From: Nostoc sp. MS1
Lineage (GTDB): Bacteria > Cyanobacteriota > Cyanobacteriia > Cyanobacteriales > Nostocaceae
Direction: 5' to 3'
DNA: 64,000 bases
NCBI RefSeq assembly: GCF_019976755.1
Contig: NZ_AP023441.1
Location: 5,453,501-5,517,500 of the forward strand
In this document: positions 36,189-45,009 of the stretch, piece by piece
How positions within the stretch are numbered: the stretch's first letter is position 1
Layout: each line of letters opens with the position of its first letter
Notes under the pieces: generated by a model
Told to the model about the DNA's origin: nothing
Databases searched by the model: none
Seen by the model: the letters and a program-made list of their open reading frames with translations, nothing else
Made by a program: the position numbers and the translations under genes

Positions 36189-37031
36189 TCACCTTGTTAC
36201 ACGTCGTGTTACTGCCACTTTTGCATAATCTCCCAACCATTCAGATTTAGGATTAATTTCAAACAACGTCGCTTCTAACATTGTCAATAATAATTTTTTG
36301 CGGCGTATGATTGTTTTACGAGAAATTGTTGCTTGTTGTCCTAAGCTTCTGTATCCTGACCAGGAAATGTCTGTTACTACACTAATACCTAAATCATTCA
36401 GCATTTGTCTTCTCAAACTTAAATGCTGTTCTAAAAGTTCATCAAAATAAACTTCAGGATGATACTTTCTTACTGCTTTTGGCTGTTGTCCAATGTAAGC
36501 AATTGCATCCAAACGATGAACTTTTCTATTAATTGTGGTTAAATCCCAATCTTGCGTTAATGAACTGTACATATAAGAGTATTTTTCTGGTTTGTTTTTG
36601 GTATCTGTAAAAAGTTGCCCAATTTCCACGAAACAATGATGTTGGGGATGAGCAAAAGTCCGAGCAAAGCCATTACTTGGTTCAACTTTATAGTCCATTA
36701 AATGCACAAAACCAAGAGATTCTAAATCTTTTGTTTCCTCTTGTAACCAAAATAAATCTAGTTGGGGATAATCTGTAATTACTGCTGTTTTAAAGTGGCA
36801 TTCATTTGGCAGTGCTTGCAGCATTTGAGTTTTGATATTTCCTAAAAACCAGAGTAAAGGAAATAACACTAAAGCTACAACAATTGTCAAACCCATCAAA
36901 TCCGGCAAACTCAAAAGATTCGCCAATTTCCAACCATTAGCAGCCAGTAGGTATAAAAACAACATCAAACCCAAAACTAGATAGTTAGCCAGTGCTATCC
37001 AAAATTTCTGTATTTCTGTACTCAGTTGCAT
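36189..37031 (-). CDS. Membrane-anchored hypothetical protein
   Basis: The protein is 280 aa. Two N-terminal helices (FWIALANYLVLGLMLFLYLL and LMGLTIVVALVLFPLLWFLG) are followed by a soluble domain of about 210 residues containing FKTAVITDYPQLDLFWLQEE and KVHRLDAIAYIGQQPKAVRKY. I do not recognise it. It lies 87 bp upstream of the ATPase/DUF4276 pair on the same strand, close enough to be co-transcribed, but nothing shows that it belongs to that system. Confidence 0.6.
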   Translation of the reverse strand: MQLSTEIQKFWIALANYLVLGLMLFLYLLAANGWKLANLLSLPDLMGLTIVVALVLFPLLWFLGNIKTQMLQALPNECHFKTAVITDYPQLDLFWLQEETKDLESLGFVHLMDYKVEPSNGFARTFAHPQHHCFVEIGQLFTDTKNKPEKYSYMYSSLTQDWDLTTINRKVHRLDAIAYIGQQPKAVRKYHPEVYFDELLEQHLSLRRQMLNDLGISVVTDISWSGYRSLGQQATISRKTIIRRKKLLLTMLEATLFEINPKSEWLGDYAKVAVTRRVTR

Positions 37032-37125
37032 TGCTGGGGTTGTTGAGATAGATGTACCTGGTTAGATTACCCAGCAATAGACTATGAGTAACTAAAGATG
37101 ATAATTTTAAGTAAAGGGTGTATGG

Positions 37126-37416
37126 ATGTACGACTATGCCCAGACTAAATCGGCACAGGTAGCTTTTACTAAGTCACCGACAAAGCGACTTGCTAAAAAG
37201 GGTATTGCCGTGAATGCGTTAGCGAAGCTTACCGAAGATATCGCACCCAGCTTATACTTGACACCGCTTCAGGTCAGTGGCAGTCAATCCCATAGTACAA
37301 TTGTGAAGTTTGGCGGTAATACACCAATAGGTTGTCAAAGACAACCTGCAAAGCTTGCTCATTACCCATCCCAAAATATTATCAGTCCCATCACGGATGA
37401 ACCCTTTATCAATTGA
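37126..37416 (+). pseudogene. SDR oxidoreductase relic
   Basis: The frame is open, but only about 30 residues resemble anything: YDYAQTKSAQVAFTKSPTKR, then KKGIAVNA, which is the catalytic YxxxK helix of a short-chain dehydrogenase (the YghA-like subgroup reads YAQTK...AFTKSLAKQL...KGIRVNAVAPG). Then EDIAPSLYLTPLQVSG resembles the EDIAPAYVFLAS...VTG end of the family, with the stretch in between deleted. The Rossmann N-terminus is absent. The rest of the frame to 37416 looks like random sequence. It is best read as a decayed gene remnant. Confidence 0.6.
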
Positions 37417-37643
37417 TAATTGACAATTGTTTCATTCAAGGTTTAAGACCTCTCCTTTTCAGGAGAAAAAATCAAAAAATAAATCCTTGTCTCCAATCCT
37501 CTCACTTAAGCGCGAGAGGGAAAAAGTCAATTGTTAATTGTCCATTGTCCATTGTTGAATAACCTAATTTGTCCACCTATCGCTGTTTGTTGCGATAATT
37601 TTTAAGGGGAACACCTCTCCACTGGTTTGTCAAAGGGGGATAG

Positions 37644-39224
37644 ATGAGTATTAAGCGGTTGATTTTATTTTTTGTCCTAACGCCGATAGCAGCTTTTTTA
37701 GCGATTTCGTCTTTATTTGGTAGTTTGCAAGAACCACAGTTCCAAAGCCGCTTGGAACTGTACCAAACTAATATCTCATTACTAGCTCAAGCTTGGCAGC
37801 CAGAGGATAGTGAAGATAATAGCCCAAAAGTTATTCAAGAAGCAATTTTGGGGCAACAACCTTTAGAAAATGCTATTAAGCAGTATGAAGAAACTCGTCA
37901 ATCAGTGCAAACTAATTTGACGAAAATTCAGAACCAACTTGCACAACTGCACTCTCCATCTCAAAACGCTACACCGCCTAAACCATTACCAGATGAGCCT
38001 CACACTACTACTATCTCTCGTAATGATAAAGAAAAACAGTTGCAGCAATCTCAAAAGCAACTACAAAAATTCTTGGCAGAATTAGACTTAAATTTAGGCA
38101 TTTTACAAGCAAAACAAGGACAAACATCAACAATTGATGTTTGGAGTGATTTACAAAAACCTCTAGACAATTCACAAGTCAGTACAAATATTGAACAAAC
38201 TGCGGCTGTGCTGAGTGGACTGTGGAGTGACCCCCCAAGGCTTTTCCCAGATGCTCAACAATTAATCCAAAATAATTTAGAAGGCTGGTTTCGTTCTACA
38301 GCTTTGATTCAACTCTACCAACTCCAGCAACGACAAGACGCTTTAAAAGAGGTTCAATCAGCACAACAACAAGCTGCGGCTCAAGCTTTGTTTAAATTAG
38401 CTATAATCGCTACCGTCCCTAGCTTGACAGCGTTAGTAGGGTTGATACTGTTAATTTTCTTAATTGCTCAATACTTGCTCAAAGGTAAAGAATCTTTACT
38501 AGGACAAAATTCTGATTTAGCTTGGACAACACCTTGGGACGCAGAAACAATTCTCGCAGTTTTTGTCGTAGGCTTTTTCTTCATGGGGCAGATTTTCGTC
38601 CCTTCCTTGTTAATACTACTCCCTATACCCCGTCCCATAGTTGATGTCAGGCTGCAAGCTGTTTCTGTTTTGGTAAGCTACGTATTAGTAGCAGTCGGTG
38701 CGCTATCAGTTCTGTATATCTCAATTAAACGCTTTTTCCCCTTACCCCAGAATTGGTTTCGCTTCCGCTTCCAAGACAACTGGTTTTTGTGGGGACTGGG
38801 TGGTTATTGCGTCGCTTTACCTATAGTTGTGATTGTGTCCTTAATTAATCAACAGTTATGGCAAGGACAGGGTGGTAGTAACCCTCTACTGCAATTAGCG
38901 CTCGAAAGCCAAAACTTCACAGCATTGGGGATATTTTACGTGACAGCTGCGATCGCCGCTCCTTTATTTGAGGAAGTTCTATTTCGTGGCTTTTTATTAC
39001 CCTCCCTAACTCGTTACTTACCCGTATGGGGAGCAATTCTCGCCAGCGCCACATTATTTGCGGCTGCTCACCTCAGCTTATCAGAAATCCTTCCCCTGAC
39101 TGCTTTAGGCATAGTCTTAGGTGTAGTATACACGCGATCGCGTAATCTCCTAGCCCCCATCCTCCTCCACAGTCTTTGGAATAGTGGTACATTGTTAAGT
39201 TTGTTTATCTTAGGTAGTAATTAA
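37644..39224 (+). CDS. CPBP-family intramembrane metalloprotease
   Basis: This 526-aa protein carries a C-terminal CPBP (Abi/Rce1-like) domain. The glutamate motif is FEEVLFRGF near residue 443, then LFAAAHLSLSE and LHSLWNSG, supplying the conserved Glu-Glu, Arg and His/Asn residues. The N-terminal part has one membrane helix, a long Gln-rich coiled-coil region (about residues 70-240), and further helices. This long form is usual in cyanobacteria. Its substrate is unknown. Confidence 0.87.
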   Translation: MSIKRLILFFVLTPIAAFLAISSLFGSLQEPQFQSRLELYQTNISLLAQAWQPEDSEDNSPKVIQEAILGQQPLENAIKQYEETRQSVQTNLTKIQNQLAQLHSPSQNATPPKPLPDEPHTTTISRNDKEKQLQQSQKQLQKFLAELDLNLGILQAKQGQTSTIDVWSDLQKPLDNSQVSTNIEQTAAVLSGLWSDPPRLFPDAQQLIQNNLEGWFRSTALIQLYQLQQRQDALKEVQSAQQQAAAQALFKLAIIATVPSLTALVGLILLIFLIAQYLLKGKESLLGQNSDLAWTTPWDAETILAVFVVGFFFMGQIFVPSLLILLPIPRPIVDVRLQAVSVLVSYVLVAVGALSVLYISIKRFFPLPQNWFRFRFQDNWFLWGLGGYCVALPIVVIVSLINQQLWQGQGGSNPLLQLALESQNFTALGIFYVTAAIAAPLFEEVLFRGFLLPSLTRYLPVWGAILASATLFAAAHLSLSEILPLTALGIVLGVVYTRSRNLLAPILLHSLWNSGTLLSLFILGSN

Positions 39225-39399
39225 GGGAGTAGGGGGAATGATGGAAAAATCCACCCCCCTATAATCCCCCCAAGGGGATAACCCTCCCAAGAGGGGAGAA
39301 GAATGAATAACTATGGACTAATGACTAATTACCAAATCTTAATTCATAAGTGAAAAACTTTTACTATCTTTTTACTAATGAATTAAGATTTATATTTGC

Positions 39400-40026
39400 C
39401 TATTGATTGACAACTACGAATGCTTGCCTTTTAGCGTGAATGTTTTTCATGTGTTTCTTAACGGTATTGATAGTAATGTAAAGTTGAGTAGCAATTTCTT
39501 TATAGCTGTTGTTAGCGCGGTACAGTCGCCAGATTTCTGCTTCTCTGGGTGTGAGAGAGTATTTTTTAATTTCGGCGATCGCTGTATTTGTTATAGATTC
39601 ATATTGATTCTCAATTGTTACTAATAAGCAAGGTGTAATAAATCTTTCTAAATTAATTAATCTGACGCGAATCCTAAATGTTATTGACTTATTGAGCTTA
39701 ATTTCATCAGATAAGATAATGTTTGTTTCTGGATAGGAATTATAGCTATTTATCAAAACTTGGCAAAATTCCCAAATAATCGGAGGAACAAAATTTACAT
39801 CTAAATCGCCTTGGTTTAACTGACAAGATAAATCATACGCAGCAGTATTAGCATGAATTAATTTTCCATCATTACTGATAATCAAAATCCCATCATCTAG
39901 CCTTTCCATCACTTCTAGTAATAAGCTGGCTTGTTGCCAGTCATTAGTTAACGTAATCCTTGTTTGGTTTGATTGACTTTCTATTTGCTCCAAGGTTTTT
40001 GTTAATGTGATCATATATTGTTCCAA
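39400..40026 (-). CDS. PAS-LuxR-type transcription regulator
   Basis: The protein is 208 aa. A single PAS-like sensor (ERLDDGILIISNDGKLIHAN) is at residues 35-140. A C-terminal LuxR/GerE HTH follows, with LTPREAEIWRLYRANNSYKE and TVKKHMKNIHAKR. There is no receiver domain, so the signal is probably a small molecule or redox state bound by the PAS domain. The gene is convergent with the protease at 37644. Confidence 0.85.
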   Translation of the reverse strand: MEQYMITLTKTLEQIESQSNQTRITLTNDWQQASLLLEVMERLDDGILIISNDGKLIHANTAAYDLSCQLNQGDLDVNFVPPIIWEFCQVLINSYNSYPETNIILSDEIKLNKSITFRIRVRLINLERFITPCLLVTIENQYESITNTAIAEIKKYSLTPREAEIWRLYRANNSYKEIATQLYITINTVKKHMKNIHAKRQAFVVVNQ

Positions 40027-41049
40027 CTTTCACCAAAAAGATGTTCTTATTTAATATGTTTAGCAAAGACAAGATATGCAGTTAAGCTCAATCAAAACTC
40101 ATATAAAAATTCTCCATTCAAAACATTTTATCTACGCACGCAATTGAACACTTAGAGATTTAAAATCCAAATGTTTAGGCACAATACCAAAACTTAAATA
40201 AATTACTCAGAGTATGCTAACTTGCAGGCTTTACAGCTTGTTTTATGTATCATAACTTTGTGAAAATATGCTTTCAAACCCTTCAATGTACACTCATTAA
40301 AATATATTTCTACTTGAAAATAATACCCATGCTCAACCATTATTAACTACCATTAACGTTGATATATGAATATAATTTGATTGCTGAACTTAGTTGCACA
40401 AACAGCGAATATATCACACAAAACAGCAAAGAAATAGAGATAGAGGTACTAGATTCTTCTGTACCAGCGTAGGCTACGCCAACAAAAATCAAAGATGAAT
40501 CTGATGGTGTTGTTAGCAATACAGATAACATACAACCTTGAAATTATTCATTTCGGATAAAGCTGCACTAAACTTTGAATCACAAGGCCAATAGCCTGGG
40601 ATTTATGCTGAAAGTTGACTGCAAGCATAAGATACATTACAAATTCGTGATCATTCTCAACAAGCATTTTGAGCGATCGCCAGCTTCTTCGTTATTTAAT
40701 GTATCTATAGTTGCACAGTAATTTGAGTAACCTATATTTTATATACGGTATCAATTGATGCCTAGTAAAGCCCCACCGTTGTAGCGTCAGAGCGATCGCT
40801 ATATTTGCATCCAATCTGCATTTAATGACAACCAAAAAATTGACAGACCATTAAAACGTACCTATAAGCATACCCTGACACCCCTCGGAAGTTAAAGGTT
40901 AGTGTTCAATATTTATACCCAAAGAAGAATGAACATCAACGATTAATCTAGCTAACTTAGAGGCATCAATGGTTCTAAATACCAATCGTTTTTAAGCTCT
41001 TACTGCTCACACAGGAAAACAGCTTTAATTAAGTACAAGGAGTCATATT
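40027..41049. other. 1-kb gap, mostly featureless
   Basis: The largest non-coding stretch in the window. It holds a dispersed-repeat fragment GCGTAGGCTACGCC at about 40468-40481, scattered GCGATCGC sites and A+T-rich DNA. A forward stretch near 40400-40460 reads CTNSEYITQNSKEIEIEVLD before a stop at the repeat, and could be a decayed coding trace. The end contains the upstream region of the KGG gene, with an AGGAG site ahead of the ATG at 41050. Confidence 0.45.
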
Positions 41050-41289
41050 ATGTCAGATACTAGCAACCGTGGTTTCGCCTCTATGGATGAGGACAAGCAA
41101 CGCGAAATTGCCAGCCAAGGCGGTAAAGCTGCTCATGAAAAAGGCACTGCCCATGAGTTCAGTTCTGAAGAAGCTCGTGAAGCTGGACAGAAGGGTGGAA
41201 AAGCCGCTCATGAAAAAGGTACTGCTCATGAGTTCAGTTCCGAAGAAGCTCGTGAAGCTGGTCGCAAAGGCGGTAAATCTCAAGGTTAG
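41050..41289 (+). CDS. KGG-domain general stress protein
   Basis: The protein is 79 aa, very hydrophilic. Two nearly perfect copies of a 23-residue unit starting GGKAAHEKGTAHEFSSEEAR follow MDEDKQREIASQ, and a third unit begins at GRKGGKSQG. This is the KGG/Con-10 type repeat of Bacillus GsiB-like stress proteins, thought to protect cells in desiccation or osmotic stress. AAGGAG lies 9 bp before the ATG. The two units are also near-identical at the DNA level, which gives spurious open frames on both strands. Confidence 0.9.
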   Translation: MSDTSNRGFASMDEDKQREIASQGGKAAHEKGTAHEFSSEEAREAGQKGGKAAHEKGTAHEFSSEEAREAGRKGGKSQG

Positions 41290-41424
41290 GTTAGATTTTA
41301 ACAATAGCAACTTTAGTAGTTTTCATGCTTTATAATCTACATTTGATTGCTTGAAAAGTACTAAAAAGATTTTCTAAGATTTAGATTCTAAAAAAGAGAA
41401 CCTAAATCTTGTAATTAGACAATT

Positions 41425-41456
41425 AAAACTGCTTTGAGTTAACTTGAAGCAGTTTT
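41425..41456 (+). terminator. Hairpin after KGG gene
   Basis: AAAACTGCTT and AAGCAGTTTT form a 10-bp stem around TGAGTTAACTTG, with four T at the 3' side. It can terminate either the KGG transcript or the converging methyltransferase gene. Confidence 0.65.
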
Positions 41457-41528
41457 ATCATAAGCGCGAATTTATAACAGTTTGCGAGTAGGGAGTTTAT
41501 AAATCCTGCCTCCTACCTCCTGTTGTAT

Positions 41529-42164
41529 CTACTGTTTATAAGCAACTATGTTGAAGATGTGCCAGTGTTTTTGTTCGCCTAAAGCAGTTGTACCTGGGTG
41601 ATCTTCTTCTTGAAAAAATTCAACTGTAAATGGTTCCAGCAATTTTTCTACCTGTATGCGAGTGTGATGGCTCATGTTAGGATAAATTGCCCAAGAGTCG
41701 CGATCGCCAAATAGTTGACCGCAGAAACGTCCTCCAACTGGCAAAGCTGCGACAATTTTGTGCCATAAACTAGGAAAATGCTCTGGCGGACAGAAGGGCA
41801 AACAAAAGCTGGCATTAATTAAATCGACTGATTCAGGCAGCGCTAAGTCTTCAAAGCGCGTCACGAGAGTTTCTAGACGATTGTAATCAATATCAGGACG
41901 GTTTTTCAGAAGGGCGATCGCTTCTTCTGTACCATCGATTCCTAATACCCGCCAACCCCGTCTGAGAATTTCTACTGTATCCCGTCCATCCCCACAGCCC
42001 AAATCTACAGCAAATCGAGGGGTATCTGTAGGCAAATTGTCAAATCTTGCCAAGGCTTCCAGTAAGGTTTCTCGCGGCGGACGACCTTCCACAGCTTGAT
42101 AGTAAGCAGACCAATTGCGTTCAAAAGCTTGGCTGTCTTGTTGGTTGTTCATGTGTAGTTGCAA
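41529..42164 (-). CDS. Class I SAM-dependent methyltransferase
   Basis: The protein is 211 aa. Motif I is FAVDLGCGDGRDTVEILRRG near residue 52, followed by VLGIDGTEEAI, LINASFCLPFCPP and LPVGGRFCGQLFGDRDSW. It looks like a small-molecule methyltransferase of the TehB-like group. The substrate is not evident. The start could be the ATG at 42164 or the in-frame ATG four codons later. Confidence 0.82.
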   Translation of the reverse strand: MQLHMNNQQDSQAFERNWSAYYQAVEGRPPRETLLEALARFDNLPTDTPRFAVDLGCGDGRDTVEILRRGWRVLGIDGTEEAIALLKNRPDIDYNRLETLVTRFEDLALPESVDLINASFCLPFCPPEHFPSLWHKIVAALPVGGRFCGQLFGDRDSWAIYPNMSHHTRIQVEKLLEPFTVEFFQEEDHPGTTALGEQKHWHIFNIVAYKQ

Positions 42165-42362
42165 TTGAATTTTTGAATAAAACTTTTGCGATCGCCTGAT
42201 TTTAGTTTAGTAGACTATGGCTTTTGGCATTGATGCTGTTTCTAACCGCTCATTGGGCTTTAATTTGATAGCTCTATCCTATATGCCTTTTCTACGAAAC
42301 CACCTAAAGACGGATTTTTTTAAGTTTGTTCCGAAAAATCAAGAAAACGAAGTGTAGACAAT

Positions 42363-43241
42363 ATGTGTAAATCACTGAATCATCTTCCTATGTTTAACAG
42401 ATTAGCCATACCTGCACTAATTACAACTCTCGCTGTAGCACCCGTAGTTGTTAGTTGTAGTAGTAATAAAGTTCCTTTGAGTACACAACAACAAATGTAT
42501 GCTGGTAAGTGGGTAGCTAGTGATGGCACATTTGTAAATATTTATTTGGATGGTGGTGGAGACTTTAAGACCTCAAACTCTGAAGTTACAGGTGGTACTG
42601 CAACCATTACAGATAAAACTCTCAAAATTGGTTTAGGCCCTATTAAAAAGGAGTTTAAAATTACTCAACCACCTCAAGAACAGAACGGTAAATTTACTAT
42701 GCAGCTTGACGGTATTACTTATACCAACAACCAATCAAGTGCCACGAATCCTGTATCATCTTCTTCTGTATCAGAGGTTAAATCTACTACCACCGAAGAA
42801 AAAAGTCAGGCAGCTAAAGAAATAGAAAGCAAAATTATTCAAAGTTGGGGGCAGAATTTTGGAGGACAACTCGATTCTTTGAACTGTCCTAGCGAATTTG
42901 AGATTAAAGCCGATAATTCTATAAACTGTCAAGCATCAGTAGAAAATATCCCCTTTCAGATGAAGGTAAATTTCCAAGATAATGAGGGTAGTTTCAATTG
43001 GGAAGCTAAAGGACTTTTAGTCTTAGCAAAAGTAGAGGATAAAGTGGTAGAGGTATTTAGACAATCCTATGGTGCTAAGACTCAGGCTGATTGTAGTACT
43101 TCTAGGAATCAAAAATATCGTCCTTCTATTGCTCAGGATACATTTGAGTGTAAAGCCTCCGATGGTGGTCAAAATACCACGACGGTAAAAATTACAGTTC
43201 AGGATGACGAAGGTTCATTCCAATTATCTCCAATCAGTTGA
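42363..43241 (+). CDS. DUF4333-type lipoprotein
   Basis: The protein is 292 aa. A signal sequence (LAIPALITTLAVAPVVVSC) ends in a lipobox-like VVSC, so the mature protein should be lipid-anchored at the Cys near residue 32. The middle part (about 45-125) is a small beta-domain (GKWVASDGTFVNIYLDGGG). The C-terminal half has two Cys-bearing DUF4333 repeats with LNCPSEFEIKADNSINC and ADCSTSR...DTFECKA. The ATG at 42390 is an alternative start that gives a more typical signal peptide. Confidence 0.78.
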   Translation: MCKSLNHLPMFNRLAIPALITTLAVAPVVVSCSSNKVPLSTQQQMYAGKWVASDGTFVNIYLDGGGDFKTSNSEVTGGTATITDKTLKIGLGPIKKEFKITQPPQEQNGKFTMQLDGITYTNNQSSATNPVSSSSVSEVKSTTTEEKSQAAKEIESKIIQSWGQNFGGQLDSLNCPSEFEIKADNSINCQASVENIPFQMKVNFQDNEGSFNWEAKGLLVLAKVEDKVVEVFRQSYGAKTQADCSTSRNQKYRPSIAQDTFECKASDGGQNTTTVKITVQDDEGSFQLSPIS

Positions 43242-43493
43242 TCTAACATACATCACTGCCAGTCATCGATTGAGGTGTTTATATAGGGCTATTATTTGAT
43301 TTTTGGAAAAATTGCACGCATCTGAAGAAGCAGAAAATCAAACTTATTGTTTCGGATAAACCACAAAATCTTGTAGTTTTGTATTAGTATTTACCGAAAG
43401 TAGTTTATTCTTGTTCACTGTTATGAAGATGTATTTTTCCTAATATCTAAAAGCTTTTGTAAGTTTCTTGAGATGGGGTATAGTGGAAGTCTT

Positions 43494-44075
43494 ATGAAAA
43501 GTATTTGTGTCTACTGCGGCTCTAATTTTGGCGATCGCCCAACTTATCTTGAGGCTGCACAAAATCTAGGTAAAGAAATGGCAGAGCGGGGAATTACCCT
43601 TGTTTATGGTGGCGCAAATGTAGGATTAATGGGGGCTGTAGCCGATTCTGTTTTGGCGGCTGGTGGAAAAGTGATTGGAGTAATACCACAAGCTTTAGTT
43701 GATAAGGAGATTGCACACACTGGATTAAGCGATTTGCAAATTGTAGGCTCAATGCACGAGCGTAAATCACTCATGGCTGATCTGGCTGATGCGTTTATTG
43801 CCCTACCAGGTGGATTAGGAACATTAGAGGAATTTTGCGAAGTTGCAACTTGGACTCAGCTTGGATTTCACAAGAAAGCTTGTGGACTATTGAACATTGA
43901 AGGATTTTATGATGGATTACTTTCTTTTCTTAACCATGCGACTCAAGAAAAGTTTATCCGCCCTGAACACAGAAGTATTGTTTTAGCAGAAAAAACCCCC
44001 GTAGAATTAATTGAGAAGTTAAGTCAGTTTCAAGTTCCCAATGTACATAAATGGATTGACCGCGATCAACAATAA
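43494..44075 (+). CDS. LOG-family nucleotide phosphoribohydrolase
   Basis: The product is 193 aa from the ATG at 43494 (GGAAG 5 bp upstream); an ATG at 43473 would add seven residues that the family lacks. It has the LOG signature ALPGGLGTLEEF, the N-terminal ICVYCGSN and a central GSMHERKSLMADLADA. LOG enzymes release free cytokinin base, or more generally nucleobases, from nucleoside 5'-monophosphates. It faces the MocA-like gene convergently. Confidence 0.92.
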   Translation: MKSICVYCGSNFGDRPTYLEAAQNLGKEMAERGITLVYGGANVGLMGAVADSVLAAGGKVIGVIPQALVDKEIAHTGLSDLQIVGSMHERKSLMADLADAFIALPGGLGTLEEFCEVATWTQLGFHKKACGLLNIEGFYDGLLSFLNHATQEKFIRPEHRSIVLAEKTPVELIEKLSQFQVPNVHKWIDRDQQ

Positions 44076-44120
44076 AAAACGGTGACTTTGCTCGTAAAAT
44101 TGAGGTGGTTTTACTATTAA

Positions 44121-44717
44121 TTACGAATTATTCAGCAAAAGCTTTTCATAATCCTCCAGGGTATCTATATCAATAACTCCCTCAGAAAAAGGAATGCTTA
44201 AACAACTAGCTTCATGCTGACGAATGATTTTTCTTGCACCCATGTCACCCTGAAGTAGAGCTAGTTCTGAAAATAAAGTTTTGTGGAATAAGGCAGGAAC
44301 ACCAAGAATACCACTGTATTCTGAGGCAACTATGGGGCAGTTTGTAGTTTGATACGCTGCAATCAGTTGATTAATTAAGGTGAGTGAGACAAAGGGTTGA
44401 TCTGATAGCATGAGTACAAGTGCTTCAATATCAGGTGCGATCGCCTCAATAGCATTTAATCCACAGCCAATGGAACTAGCCATACCGCTTGACCATTGTT
44501 GGTTGTCAACGATGTGAATATCTAAATTGAGCAGATAAGGCTCAATTTTTTCGGCGTAAGCACCTAACACTACAACAATTGGCCGACACTGGGAATTAAT
44601 CGCCACCTCTGTAATGTATTGAATCAGTGGTTTACCTTGGTAAGTTAAAAGTTGTTTGGGTTGACCAAGGCGTTTAGAAGCGCCTGCTGCTAAGATGATG
44701 ATGCCAATTTTAGTCAT
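44121..44717 (-). CDS. mocA: MobA/MocA-like cytidylyltransferase
   Basis: The product is 198 aa from the ATG at 44717; the frame is open upstream but the family starts at TKIGIIILAAGASKR. The nucleotidyltransferase motif LAAGASKRLGQPKQLL is clear, then VLMLSDQPFVS and GDMGARKII. MocA attaches CMP to molybdopterin to form the MCD cofactor used by xanthine-dehydrogenase-family periplasmic aldehyde oxidoreductases. It lies downstream of the oxidoreductase genes on the same strand, after 290 bp with a repeat hairpin. Confidence 0.87.
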   Translation of the reverse strand: MTKIGIIILAAGASKRLGQPKQLLTYQGKPLIQYITEVAINSQCRPIVVVLGAYAEKIEPYLLNLDIHIVDNQQWSSGMASSIGCGLNAIEAIAPDIEALVLMLSDQPFVSLTLINQLIAAYQTTNCPIVASEYSGILGVPALFHKTLFSELALLQGDMGARKIIRQHEASCLSIPFSEGVIDIDTLEDYEKLLLNNS

Positions 44718-44956
44718 TATTGCAGCAAAATCCAAAATTAACAAAAGAAAAAAGGGTGCAGATGAGAAAATATGTTTTTGTCTCCCTGCTCCCGCTTTTT
44801 CTGTATCTGGCAAATTGATGAGCGAAGATACCCGTTCATTTAGATGAGATAACCAAAGTTATACCAATTTGAAAAATGATTGCGACAAATGGATTACTGA
44901 AAAGTTCACTAATGAAGCATTTCAAAATCCAAAATCCGTCTTGAAAAGTTTCTTAC

Positions 44957-44971
44957 GGCGGGAAACCCGCC
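44957..44971. repeat. Hairpin GGCGGG-AAA-CCCGCC
   Basis: A 6-bp GC stem lies in the gap after the large oxidoreductase gene, within a common Nostoc dispersed repeat (TTACGGCGGGAAACCCGCC). It may terminate or stabilise the upstream transcript. Confidence 0.55.
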
Positions 44972-45009
44972 TACAGAACTTTCCGCAAAATCTAAAATCC
45001 AAAATGGTA

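Noticed and set aside
40343..40531. 62-codon minus-strand frame in the 1-kb gap
   Set aside because: It has low complexity, spans a dispersed repeat, and has no ribosome-binding site or recognisable motif.
41053..41335. Two open frames overlapping the KGG gene
   Set aside because: They arise from the repeat symmetry of the KGG gene and encode low-complexity Met/Ser/Phe or Lys/Val strings.
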